A DNA stretch of 6,181 nucleotides. Origin: Deltaproteobacteria bacterium. GTDB taxonomy: Bacteria > Desulfobacterota > DSM-4660 > Desulfatiglandales > HGW-15. Below are positions 1 to 5,532 of this stretch, piece by piece; the stretch's first letter is position 1, and each line of letters begins with the position of its first letter. The notes beneath the pieces are model-generated. The model did no database searches. It had not been told where the DNA came from and worked only from the letters and a program-made list of their open reading frames with translations. Made by a program: the position numbers and the translations under genes. The DNA lies in contig JAFGDF010000092.1 in NCBI GenBank assembly GCA_016932235.1, forward strand, positions 1 through 6,181, written 5' to 3'.

Positions 1-444
1 ATGGTCCGGGAACTGGATAAGGAAGACACCGTTAAAAATTATATTGCCGCACAGAAATATCTTCAGAACCATCCCAGATCCAATGGAAATGTGGGTGTCA
101 TCGGTTTTTGCTGGGGAGGTGGTATGGCGAATCAGATGGCGGTAAATTCACCGGATCTCAAGGCTGCGGTGCCATATTACGGTGGTCAGCCGAAGGCCGA
201 AGATGTCCCAAAAATCAAAGCACCTCTGTTGCTGCATTATGCCGGCAATGATGAGCGGATAAACGCAGGTATTCCCGCATTTGAAGACGAACTCAAAAAG
301 GCTTCTGTTGATTATAAGCTCTACATGTATGAAGGCGTTGAGCATGGCTTTAACAACGATACCAGAGAGATATACAACAAGGACGCCGCCCGGCTGGCCT
401 GGAGGCGATCGATTGAATTTCTGAAAGAAAAGCTCATATTATAG
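1..444 (+). CDS. Dienelactone hydrolase family protein, C-terminal part (5' end outside window)
   Basis: This is an alpha/beta-hydrolase of the dienelactone hydrolase (carboxymethylenebutenolidase) family, a cytoplasmic or exported enzyme class that hydrolyses lactones and esters. The nucleophile elbow G-F-C-W-G-G-G places the catalytic Cys at residue 37 of the visible part. The acid is Asp84 in AGNDER and the base is His115 in EHGFNND. The spacing of 47 and 31 residues almost exactly matches the Cys123/Asp171/His202 triad of the classical enzyme. By that alignment about 85 or more N-terminal residues lie upstream of base 1, so the ATG at base 1 is very probably an internal Met and not the start. 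The C-terminal helix ending in LKEKLIL is complete, with a TAG stop at 442-444. The real substrate cannot be told: many members are not chlorocatechol-pathway enzymes, and no pathway neighbours are visible. It is followed by a 305-base gap and shows no operon link to the next gene. Confidence 0.9.
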   Translation: MVRELDKEDTVKNYIAAQKYLQNHPRSNGNVGVIGFCWGGGMANQMAVNSPDLKAAVPYYGGQPKAEDVPKIKAPLLLHYAGNDERINAGIPAFEDELKKASVDYKLYMYEGVEHGFNNDTREIYNKDAARLAWRRSIEFLKEKLIL

Positions 445-635
445 GCCTCAATTCTATTCACCCTCGGCATAGATAGCATTGAGCTATGGCAGTTGTGCAA
501 GTTAATATTGTACTCATGAAATTATTTTGAAAATATATGGTCTTAAATGATGTAACATTCATCAGGAGAAAGGTTTTTTTCAGGATAGGATACATCCGGT
601 ATAAAAATGGATTTATCGAGAGTTTCAAAACCCTG

Positions 636-664
636 TTGCCCTGACAGAAGGTCATTAATATATT
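636..664 (+). promoter_or_regulatory. Putative sigma70-type promoter for the propeller-protein gene
   Basis: A -35-like TTGCCC (636-641; 4 of 6 to TTGACA) is separated by exactly 17 bases from a -10-like TATATT (659-664; 5 of 6 to TATAAT). This would start transcription near 671 and give a leader of about 80 bases before the start codon at 750. In AT-rich DNA such matches can arise by chance, so this is a candidate only. Confidence 0.35.
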
Positions 665-739
665 CTCCAACGATAAATGTTGCCGAATTCCGTTGCAATA
701 TGTAAAGTCTTTCAAACTAAAAGCAACATTTTTTAATAT

Positions 740-743
740 GGAG
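740..743 (+). promoter_or_regulatory. Ribosome binding site that fixes the start at 750
   Basis: GGAG at 740-743 lies six bases before ATG 750. It decides between three in-frame starts: TTG 693, ATG 738 and ATG 750. Only ATG 750 has this site in place, and only from there does the protein open with a compact signal peptide (MKH followed directly by a hydrophobic run). Confidence 0.7.
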
Positions 744-749
744 ACACAT

Positions 750-3743
750 ATGAAACACATTATTACCTTTTTAATGACAATATTTTCCTTTTGCCTTTAT
801 CTTCTGTTCGTTCCTCTTAATTCAATGGCTTTTACCTGGTCAGCGCTCTATGGAGGAATTGATCATGATGAAGCTGCATCAGTAAAAGCAACGGAAGATG
901 GGGGCTCTGTTGTCGCCGGGAACGCCCACTCCTTCGGCAAAGAAAACCAGGTGTGGATCTTTAAAATCAATTCATCCGGCGAATGCGAATGGCAGAAGGT
1001 CTATACCAACACGGACAAGGAATCCTATGGCGTCAGATCGATTGATCTCATCCCGGCTGGCGGGTTTGTCCTGGCCGGAGATGCCCAAACCTGTTACGAA
1101 ACCGACGGTTCCCTCTGCCAGGGATACGGGTGGCTTGCGAAGCTTGCCCCCGACGGACAAATTGTATGGCAGAAAGGTTTTAAAGATACAGAGGGCTATG
1201 GAAGTTCCTTCTCTGCCGTGCAATCAACTAAGGACAATGGATTTATCGCTGCTGGCAGAGGCGGCACCCTGGGATCTGTCACACCCCGTTCAAAGCTCTG
1301 GGTCGTAAAATTGGACCCCGATGGCGCAATTCAATGGCAGAGGTTTTATCATCATGAAAATATTACCGACAGCTCCGCATATTCCGTTCAGCAGACACAG
1401 GATGGGGGCTATATCGTTGCAGGCGCCCTTTTTTCAGGTCTTACGGGCTGGTCGGACGGATACGATATCTGGGCCTTGAAATTGAATGAAATCGGAAATG
1501 TGCAGTGGCACGGGATGTATCGCAGCCCCGCCGGCTATGATATCGGATGGTCGGTCAAACAAACATCAGACGGAGGATATGCAATCGGAGGCCAGACTGA
1601 AGACTCGACAGGATATGGAACGGACGGCCTGATTCTTAAGCTGGATTCAGCGGGCGCTATCCAGTGGCAGAAGAACTATGAAACCAATAGCGGAGATGCC
1701 ATAAAAAATCTATATCAGACGACTGACGGCGGCTATATGGTCGGAGGACTCTATCAGGGAGGGGGTGTTGCGGCAAAGCTGAATCAAAACGGCGCTATTG
1801 AATGGCAGAGACAATATCGAAGCAACCCGATAGTCTCAATGGCGCATACATCAGAGGGTATCTTCATGGCATCGGGAGGTTCATCCACCCGTGATGGGAT
1901 TTCCTCCAGCGATGTCCTTGTCTTGAAAACCGATGACACAGGCAATATCAGCTCCTGTCTTTCCGTGGCCTATGCCGATGTCCAGGCATATGAAGCGACT
2001 ATGACCATAGATATTTTTACAGTAACGGAAACCTCGCCGGATCTGCGTATCATAGAAACACTGGCCGGTTCCTCCGATACCACCATCACGCCGATTGAAG
2101 AATGCCCCTATAAGACCATAAATCTCGCCTTGACCACCGCTCTGGCCCATGTCCTGTCATCGCCTGAGGGTATGGAGTGTGTGGATAGGAACTGTTCCGG
2201 ACTATATCCCGGCGGTTCCGTTGTTGATCTGACAATATATACTGAAACGGATGCATCCCTGATAGCGTGGGGCGGTGATTGTGCGGATTGCGGATCTGAT
2301 GAGACATGCAGCACCTACATGAATGCAGATAAAACATGTACCGTTATCTTCACTGCCCTGGAAAGCGATATCAACGGAGACGGCAATGTGGGATTGACAG
2401 ATGCCATACTTGCATTGCAAAGTATCGCGGGAATGAATCCTTCCATAAGTATTGGGCATGGTGTATCAGGCGCTGATGTCAATGGCAACGAAAGAATTGA
2501 ACAGGCGGAGGCGATCTATGCCCTCCAGAAAACGGCAATGCTGCGACCACCATCCACCCCGACCAATGTAACCTCTACTGCCGAAGCAAACCAGGCAACA
2601 ATATACTGGAATGGGGTACAGGATGCGACATCTTACAACATCTACTGGGCCACGGAGCCCGGTGTTACAAAGGCAGGCGGCGCAAAGATTACCGACGTCT
2701 CAAGTCCCTACATCCATTCGGGACTTATTAATGGCACAAGATACTACTACGTTGTAACGTCAACAAACTTCTCCGGTGAAAGCGCCACGTCTGCCGAGAC
2801 TTCGGCTACCCCCTTTGCAGGCTGGATTCAGACCGGGCTTAACGGAAATATTGGACGCAGTCTCTATGCCACTGACATGGAAACCTATGCTGGGACCTAT
2901 GAGGGTGTTTTTTCGACAGCGGATGATGGAATGCCTTGGTTTTCAAGAGGTCTTGCCGGTAAGGACGTTTCCGATGTTATAAAAAGTAATGACTATATCC
3001 TGGCGGCAACCCTCGATGGTGTATATCGGTCTGCCGATAACGGAAACACATGGCTCCTGACAAACGGATCGCCTGGCGTCTCTGCCGGCGGGGGTATTTA
3101 CGGCCCGCATGTTCTCGCAAAAAACAGTGAATGTGTGTTTATTATCGCCTGGTCCCGTGGGGTTTTCAGATCCTACGACGACGGCGCGAACTGGGAACAG
3201 GCATTATTGGGGAAGGACGGTGAGGGATATCAGGACTACGCCGCTGGCGCCTATCTCATCCACACAGTTGGAGAACAAGTCTTTATCAATGGCGCGGAAC
3301 CTTATACAGGCGCCGATGTTATATGGTTCTCTTCTGATAACGGGACTACCTGGAACTATTTTTATCCTCCCGGTCATATCCAGTCTCTGGTCTATGATAA
3401 CGGAAAACTGTTTGGATGCGGGAGTATGGGCGTCTACATGAGTACGGATCTGGGAAACACCTGGTCCACTCAATACAGCAACATTATCGGACCGCTCGGC
3501 GAGCTATTAGGCATAGGGTCCTTTAGAAACATCATTTCTTATAACCAGGTCCTTATTGCCGCGGTTGATTCTAATGGCATTAATATATCCCGTGACGATG
3601 GCGTCACCTGGACGAGTTTTAACGAAGGTTTGATTCCTGATTGGACATTCACAGGATTGGCGGTCAAGCCGCCATACATCTGGGTGTTAAGAAACCAATT
3701 TGGCAATGCATATCGCCGTTTACTCGAAGAACTTGTTCCTTAA
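750..3743 (+). CDS. Large exported multidomain protein with two predicted beta-propellers, dockerin-like and FnIII domains
   Basis: A 997-residue protein predicted to be secreted or surface-exposed. Residues 1-27 are a Sec signal peptide, with likely cleavage after NSMA. Residues 43-406 hold seven repeats of the pattern T-x-D-G-G-Y-hydrophobic-x-G ... W-x-x-K-L-(x)5-G-x-I-x-W-Q-x-x-Y, probably a seven-bladed propeller. Residues 407-455 are an unassigned beta-rich linker. Residues 456-536 resemble the divergent InlB-type repeat, with six Cys. Residues 538-600 contain two dockerin-like calcium loops. Residues 602-688 are a fibronectin type III domain. Residues 690-997 carry five good Asp-boxes (S-x-D-x-G-x-T/N-W) and one degenerate one, and end in a YRRLLEEL tail like those closing other Asp-box propellers. 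No catalytic residues are recognisable, so an adhesion, scaffold or glycan-binding role is a guess. No membrane anchor or C-terminal sorting signal was seen. The gene stands alone, with 305 bases before it and 232 after. An enzyme such as a sialidase is possible from the Asp-boxes, but these boxes are structural, not diagnostic. Confidence 0.88.
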   Translation: MKHIITFLMTIFSFCLYLLFVPLNSMAFTWSALYGGIDHDEAASVKATEDGGSVVAGNAHSFGKENQVWIFKINSSGECEWQKVYTNTDKESYGVRSIDLIPAGGFVLAGDAQTCYETDGSLCQGYGWLAKLAPDGQIVWQKGFKDTEGYGSSFSAVQSTKDNGFIAAGRGGTLGSVTPRSKLWVVKLDPDGAIQWQRFYHHENITDSSAYSVQQTQDGGYIVAGALFSGLTGWSDGYDIWALKLNEIGNVQWHGMYRSPAGYDIGWSVKQTSDGGYAIGGQTEDSTGYGTDGLILKLDSAGAIQWQKNYETNSGDAIKNLYQTTDGGYMVGGLYQGGGVAAKLNQNGAIEWQRQYRSNPIVSMAHTSEGIFMASGGSSTRDGISSSDVLVLKTDDTGNISSCLSVAYADVQAYEATMTIDIFTVTETSPDLRIIETLAGSSDTTITPIEECPYKTINLALTTALAHVLSSPEGMECVDRNCSGLYPGGSVVDLTIYTETDASLIAWGGDCADCGSDETCSTYMNADKTCTVIFTALESDINGDGNVGLTDAILALQSIAGMNPSISIGHGVSGADVNGNERIEQAEAIYALQKTAMLRPPSTPTNVTSTAEANQATIYWNGVQDATSYNIYWATEPGVTKAGGAKITDVSSPYIHSGLINGTRYYYVVTSTNFSGESATSAETSATPFAGWIQTGLNGNIGRSLYATDMETYAGTYEGVFSTADDGMPWFSRGLAGKDVSDVIKSNDYILAATLDGVYRSADNGNTWLLTNGSPGVSAGGGIYGPHVLAKNSECVFIIAWSRGVFRSYDDGANWEQALLGKDGEGYQDYAAGAYLIHTVGEQVFINGAEPYTGADVIWFSSDNGTTWNYFYPPGHIQSLVYDNGKLFGCGSMGVYMSTDLGNTWSTQYSNIIGPLGELLGIGSFRNIISYNQVLIAAVDSNGINISRDDGVTWTSFNEGLIPDWTFTGLAVKPPYIWVLRNQFGNAYRRLLEELVP
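876..1967 (+). repeat. Seven degenerate protein-level tandem repeats (N-terminal propeller)
   Basis: Within the large exported protein, repeats begin near residues 43, 93, 152, 208, 264, 316 and 360, each about 41-52 residues long. Core marks are DGGY or variants (EDGG, KDNG, QDGG, SDGG, TDGG), then a hydrophobic stretch ending in AG or GG, then W-x-x-KL, then G-x-I/V-x-W-Q and an aromatic. The seventh copy is the most worn: it lacks the WQ and ends at SSCLSV. The copies differ freely at the DNA level, so this is old protein repetition, not recent duplication. Seven copies fit a seven-bladed propeller of the PQQ-like or delta-60-repeat kind. Confidence 0.75.
2115..2357 (+). other. Cys-rich divergent InlB-type repeat domain (coding sub-region)
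   Basis: Residues 456-536 of the large protein follow the layout of divergent InlB B-repeat-like domains: a SSPEGMEC...NC opening with two Cys (477, 482), a central strand pair, then AWGGDC with further Cys (511, 514, 520, 530) and the closing MNADKTCTVIF. Six Cys suggest three disulfides, which would form only outside the cytoplasm and support export. Such domains usually act as spacers or adhesion modules in secreted proteins. Confidence 0.6.
2361..2549 (+). other. Dockerin-like pair of EF-hand calcium loops (coding sub-region)
   Basis: Residues 538-600 carry two 12-residue loops. Loop 1 has D540, N542, D544, N546 and D551 at positions 1, 3, 5, 7 and 12. Loop 2 has D576, N578, N580 and E587 at positions 1, 3, 5 and 12, with R582 at position 7 and E584 at 9. 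Each is followed by a helix with the similar cores DAILALQ and EAIYALQ. This is the layout of type I dockerin. No cohesin is present in the window, so cellulosome function should not be assumed. In non-cellulosomal bacteria such modules may simply bind calcium or tie domains together. Confidence 0.7.
2817..3740 (+). repeat. Asp-box repeats (C-terminal propeller)
   Basis: Residues 690-997 of the large protein include Asp-boxes at S761-W768, S808-W815, S861-W868, S898-W905 and S947-W954, plus a degenerate copy ending at W730. Each box follows a strand of the kind G-V-Y/F-x-S. Asp-boxes form beta-hairpin turns at propeller blade edges in sialidases, Ycf48-like proteins and many secreted proteins. 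They are structural and do not by themselves mark an active site. Confidence 0.75.
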
Positions 3744-3778
3744 ACGCGGTAAAAAGCATAGGGGATGCACCTTTTCAT

Positions 3779-3797
3779 GAAAATGATTAGCAATGTC
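3779..3797 (+). promoter_or_regulatory. Fur-box-like palindrome
   Basis: This 19-base stretch agrees with the classical Fur-box consensus at 14 of 19 positions, counted by hand, and has dyad symmetry (ATGATT...AATGTCAT). It lies 35 bases after the stop of the propeller-protein gene and about 180 bases before the sigma factor gene. It is about 80 bases upstream of the promoter candidate at 3878-3907, so it is not in the usual overlapping operator position for that promoter. A chance match in AT-rich DNA is quite possible. Confidence 0.25.
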
Positions 3798-3877
3798 ATT
3801 GGAAAAAGATAAAGATCATGTTGATGTTATACAGCGCGGATGGCGGTTCAGGATCGATCATTATTGTCATTTTCTGA

Positions 3878-3907
3878 TTGATAAAAAATCCTTCATGTAT
3901 CTATTAA
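3878..3907 (+). promoter_or_regulatory. Weak promoter candidate for the sigma/membrane-protein operon
   Basis: TTGATA (3878-3883; 5 of 6 to TTGACA) is followed after 18 bases by TATTAA (3902-3907; 4 of 6 to TATAAT). The leader to the start codon at 3976 would be about 60 bases. Many ECF operons are self-activated from a GGAAC-type -35 element; no such element was seen upstream of 3976. Either transcription is housekeeping or the ECF motif is unfamiliar. Confidence 0.22.
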
Positions 3908-3947
3908 CATAAATAACGATCACAAAAAAAATCAATAAAACTTCTTT

Positions 3948-3958
3948 AAGCGGCGCTT
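3948..3958 (+). repeat. Short perfect palindrome just before the sigma factor gene
   Basis: AAGCG and CGCTT flank a single central G, forming an 11-base dyad that ends 17 bases before the start codon. With a one-base centre it cannot fold as an RNA hairpin over its full length, so if functional it would be a DNA operator. It is GC-rich in an otherwise AT-rich leader. Short palindromes of this size occur often by chance. Confidence 0.2.
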
Positions 3959-3975
3959 TTGACTTTCTGGAAACA

Positions 3976-4581
3976 ATGATAGATTTTGAAAATTTGACAG
4001 ACGAACAGCTGGTTGATCTGTCTTTAAAAGATGATAAAAATTTTTATTATCTCATGAAAAGGTATGAGGAGAAACTGGGCTATTATATTGGGCGAATAAC
4101 GAATATCAGCCCTGAAGGTATTGAGGATATCCTTCAGGAGGTGTTTATCAAGGTCTATAAAAACTTGCGCGGTTTCAATAAAAAATTTAAATTTTCAAGC
4201 TGGATTTACCGAATCGCCCATAACGAAGTAATCAGTTACTACAGGAAAAACAGGAGGGCATTAGATAGTCTCAGCCTTGATATGGATGGAACAGATAACA
4301 ACAATCTTGTTGCGTTATTAGGTGACACCCTTGATATGGAGGAAGAGCAGATATCGAAAGAAAAGGTCGATATTGTCAAGGGGATTTTTGCTGAACTTCC
4401 GCCCAAGTATCGTGAGGTTTTGGTTCTTCGTTACCTTGAAGAAAAGAGTTATGATGAGATAAGCGATATCCTTAAAAAACCCCCGGGATCTGTGGCAACC
4501 CTTATTAACCGGGCAAAGTCGAATTTTAGAAAGATCATGCAAAGATGTAAAGTTGAGGGGATACTGCATAACAATGAGTGA
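3976..4581 (+). CDS. ECF-type RNA polymerase sigma factor
   Basis: A 201-residue sigma70-family factor with only regions 2 and 4, the ECF layout, which directs RNA polymerase to a small set of promoters. Region 2 covers residues 24-95: DILQEVFIKVYKNL (51-64) is the core-binding helix, and FSSWIYRIAHNEVISYYRKN (73-92) is the -10 melting and recognition segment. A linker rich in Asp/Asn/Glu spans 96-131. Region 4 covers 132-188, with LPPKYREVLVLRYLEEKSYDE and the helix-turn-helix ending in GSVATLINRAKSNFRK, which reads the -35. ATG 3976 is the only sensible start, but its ribosome binding site (GGAA, 3969-3972) is weak and close. The TGA stop overlaps the start of the next gene, which points to coupled translation and a partner relationship. 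GC is 229 of 600 (38%) over 3961-4560, well below the upstream gene. Family assignment is firm; the regulon is unknown. Confidence 0.95.
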   Translation: MIDFENLTDEQLVDLSLKDDKNFYYLMKRYEEKLGYYIGRITNISPEGIEDILQEVFIKVYKNLRGFNKKFKFSSWIYRIAHNEVISYYRKNRRALDSLSLDMDGTDNNNLVALLGDTLDMEEEQISKEKVDIVKGIFAELPPKYREVLVLRYLEEKSYDEISDILKKPPGSVATLINRAKSNFRKIMQRCKVEGILHNNE

Positions 4582-5305
4582 TGTAAGTAAAAAGGTCCTG
4601 AAGGAAATACAGGAAAGGAAACTGCGTCCTTACCCCAGATGGCATTTTATCTTCAGACATTCTGTAATCTGGTCGGTATGTTGTATTTCCATACTCCTGG
4701 GAAGCCTTTCAGCCGGTATCGTTATTTTCAGGATAAAGCATGCCGAATGGGATCTATATCAATTCCTCAACGATAATTTAGCGGCGTTTCTGCTGTTAAT
4801 CATCCCCTATTTCTGGTTCCTTTTCCTGGCAGGTTTCTCTCTCTTGGCATACAATTATTTCCGTCGCACAGAGCGGGGGTACCGATTCCGGGCCTTCTGG
4901 GTGGTCTTCGGCAGTATAGTTATATCGCTTATAGGAGGTATTCTTCTATACGGAACGGGTTTGCCTGAACATATTGAGTCTGTTTTTTATGACAAGGTTT
5001 CATTTTATCGGGTTCTGCAGGAACATAAACAGAAGGTATGGGTTTCACCGGATAAAGGATTGCTTGCGGGCAGGATTATAAAAGTAATTTCTGCCCGTAC
5101 GGTTCTTCTTGAAGATTTATCAGGCAATGTATGGACCATAGACATTTCCGGTAGTATCTGGCAGGGCGGTCTTACTCCCGGCGTAGAGTTCAAAATCAAG
5201 ATAATAGGGAAAAGGGACGGAGAAAAGCATTTTGTTGCGGAAGAAATCAGGCCTATGGATCGACAGAAACAACAGGGCAAAAGTCGGAGGGTAAAGAATG
5301 ATTAG
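4574..5305 (+). CDS. Three-helix membrane protein, probable anti-sigma factor or sensor partner
   Basis: A 243-residue inner-membrane protein. A basic N-terminus (residues 1-29, including KEIQERKLRPYPRWHF) precedes three predicted transmembrane segments at about 30-53, 69-93 and 107-129. The loop at 94-106 (NYFRRTERGYRFR) is strongly basic, so by the positive-inside rule the N-terminus is cytoplasmic and the 114-residue C-terminal part is outside. Residues 162-228 look like a small beta-barrel, possibly OB-like (GRIIKV...VLLEDLSGNVWTID...PGVEFKIKIIG...FVAEEIRP). ATG 4574 was chosen because it overlaps the sigma stop by eight bases (ATGAGTGA); GAGGGG lies upstream at 4555-4560 with a long 13-base spacer. 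TTG 4553, in frame seven codons earlier, is a less likely start. The tight overlap and topology suggest an anti-sigma factor, but no zinc HxxxCxxC motif is present (residues 36-37 are CC within helix 1), so the role is inferred. Confidence 0.85.
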   Translation: MSDVSKKVLKEIQERKLRPYPRWHFIFRHSVIWSVCCISILLGSLSAGIVIFRIKHAEWDLYQFLNDNLAAFLLLIIPYFWFLFLAGFSLLAYNYFRRTERGYRFRAFWVVFGSIVISLIGGILLYGTGLPEHIESVFYDKVSFYRVLQEHKQKVWVSPDKGLLAGRIIKVISARTVLLEDLSGNVWTIDISGSIWQGGLTPGVEFKIKIIGKRDGEKHFVAEEIRPMDRQKQQGKSRRVKND

Positions 5306-5379
5306 TCTTTTCTAATGCAATATACTAATCGGGCAAAGCCGATTTACTTTCACATATACAGATTATAAATATTAGTATA
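5300..5379 (+). repeat. Overlapping, mutually exclusive inverted repeats before the terminator
   Basis: GATTAGT (5300-5306, overlapping the stop codon of the membrane-protein gene) is the exact reverse complement of ACTAATC (5324-5330). The same middle arm, extended to TATACTAAT (5321-5329), is the exact reverse complement of ATTAGTATA (5371-5379). The middle arm can pair with only one of the others at a time. All arms are AT-rich and thus weak. This may be a folding switch ahead of the terminator, or chance. Confidence 0.35.
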
Positions 5380-5388
5380 GGCCGGATG

Positions 5389-5424
5389 AAAGAGGACATC
5401 AATTAAAGATGCCCTCTTTTTTTT
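5389..5424 (+). terminator. Intrinsic terminator after the sigma/membrane-protein operon
   Basis: A 12-base-pair stem (5389-5400 with 5408-5419), containing one A-C mismatch, closes a seven-base AATTAAA loop. It runs straight into eight T at 5417-5424. It lies 84 bases past the operon stop and 100 bases before the next start codon, so it separates the operon from the exported-protein gene. The latter then needs its own promoter between about 5425 and 5487, or transcriptional read-through. Confidence 0.8.
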
Positions 5425-5487
5425 ATGGAAAGAAATTTGAAAGAAAAATAGACAGCCATGCGTATTAAGAGATGAAGGCTGATTTAT

Positions 5488-5532
5488 ATGAAAAACATGC
5501 ACCTTAAAAAAGGAGGTAATAATTATGTTTAA
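5488..5532 (+). CDS. Possible 14-residue leader peptide upstream of the exported-protein gene
   Basis: ATG 5488 opens a 14-codon frame (MKNMHLKKGGNNYV) with a fair ribosome binding site, GAAGG at 5474-5478, nine bases upstream. It reads through the AGGAGG site of the next gene and stops at TAA 5530-5532, overlapping that gene's first codons in another frame. If translated it could control access to, or couple with, the downstream start. The peptide has no recognisable regulatory codon run. It may well be chance. Confidence 0.2.
   Translation: MKNMHLKKGGNNYV
5511..5516 (+). promoter_or_regulatory. Near-perfect Shine-Dalgarno of the exported-protein gene
   Basis: AGGAGG lies eight bases before ATG 5525 and fixes that start. 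It is much stronger than the sites of the other genes here, which suggests high translation of the exported protein. Confidence 0.85.

Larger units (their letters stand above)
445..749 (+). other. Noncoding gap between the hydrolase and the propeller-protein gene
   Basis: This 305-base AT-rich stretch has no convincing gene on either strand. Just after the hydrolase stop there is a small dyad (ATAGC/GCTAT around 474-486, five-base loop). It has no following T-run, so it is not a credible terminator. The only signal I would defend is a sigma70-like promoter at 636-664. A 14-codon ATG reading frame at 486-530 lacks a ribosome binding site. A 100-codon open frame on the - strand spans nearly the whole gap, but it looks like chance. 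Confidence 0.6.

Noticed and set aside
693..749. Upstream in-frame starts (TTG 693, ATG 738) for the large exported protein.
   Set aside because: They would add up to 19 residues before the signal peptide and lack a placed ribosome binding site, while ATG 750 has GGAG six bases upstream.
458..760. A 100-codon open frame on the - strand filling the gap before the propeller-protein gene.
   Set aside because: The translation is a Cys- and Leu-rich string with no domain, the frame runs antisense through the likely promoter and leader of the next gene, and only a short AAGG precedes its ATG. It looks like a chance frame in AT-rich DNA.
606..1249. A 13-base identical match (AATGGATTTATCG) between the noncoding gap and the large gene.
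   Set aside because: A match of this length is within chance expectation for about 6 kb and has no flanking similarity.
3744..3775. A possible terminator after the propeller-protein gene (GCAT/ATGC dyad with flanking AAAA and TTTT).
   Set aside because: The stem is only four base pairs, extends only through a bulge, and the T-run is four bases long. It is too weak to call.
4508..5345. CGGGCAAAG-x-CGA found both inside the sigma gene (near 4510) and in the spacer after the membrane-protein gene (near 5330), suggesting a duplicated fragment or shared site.
   Set aside because: The match is about 13 of 14 bases. In a window of this size, several such matches are expected by chance, and no longer similarity surrounds them.
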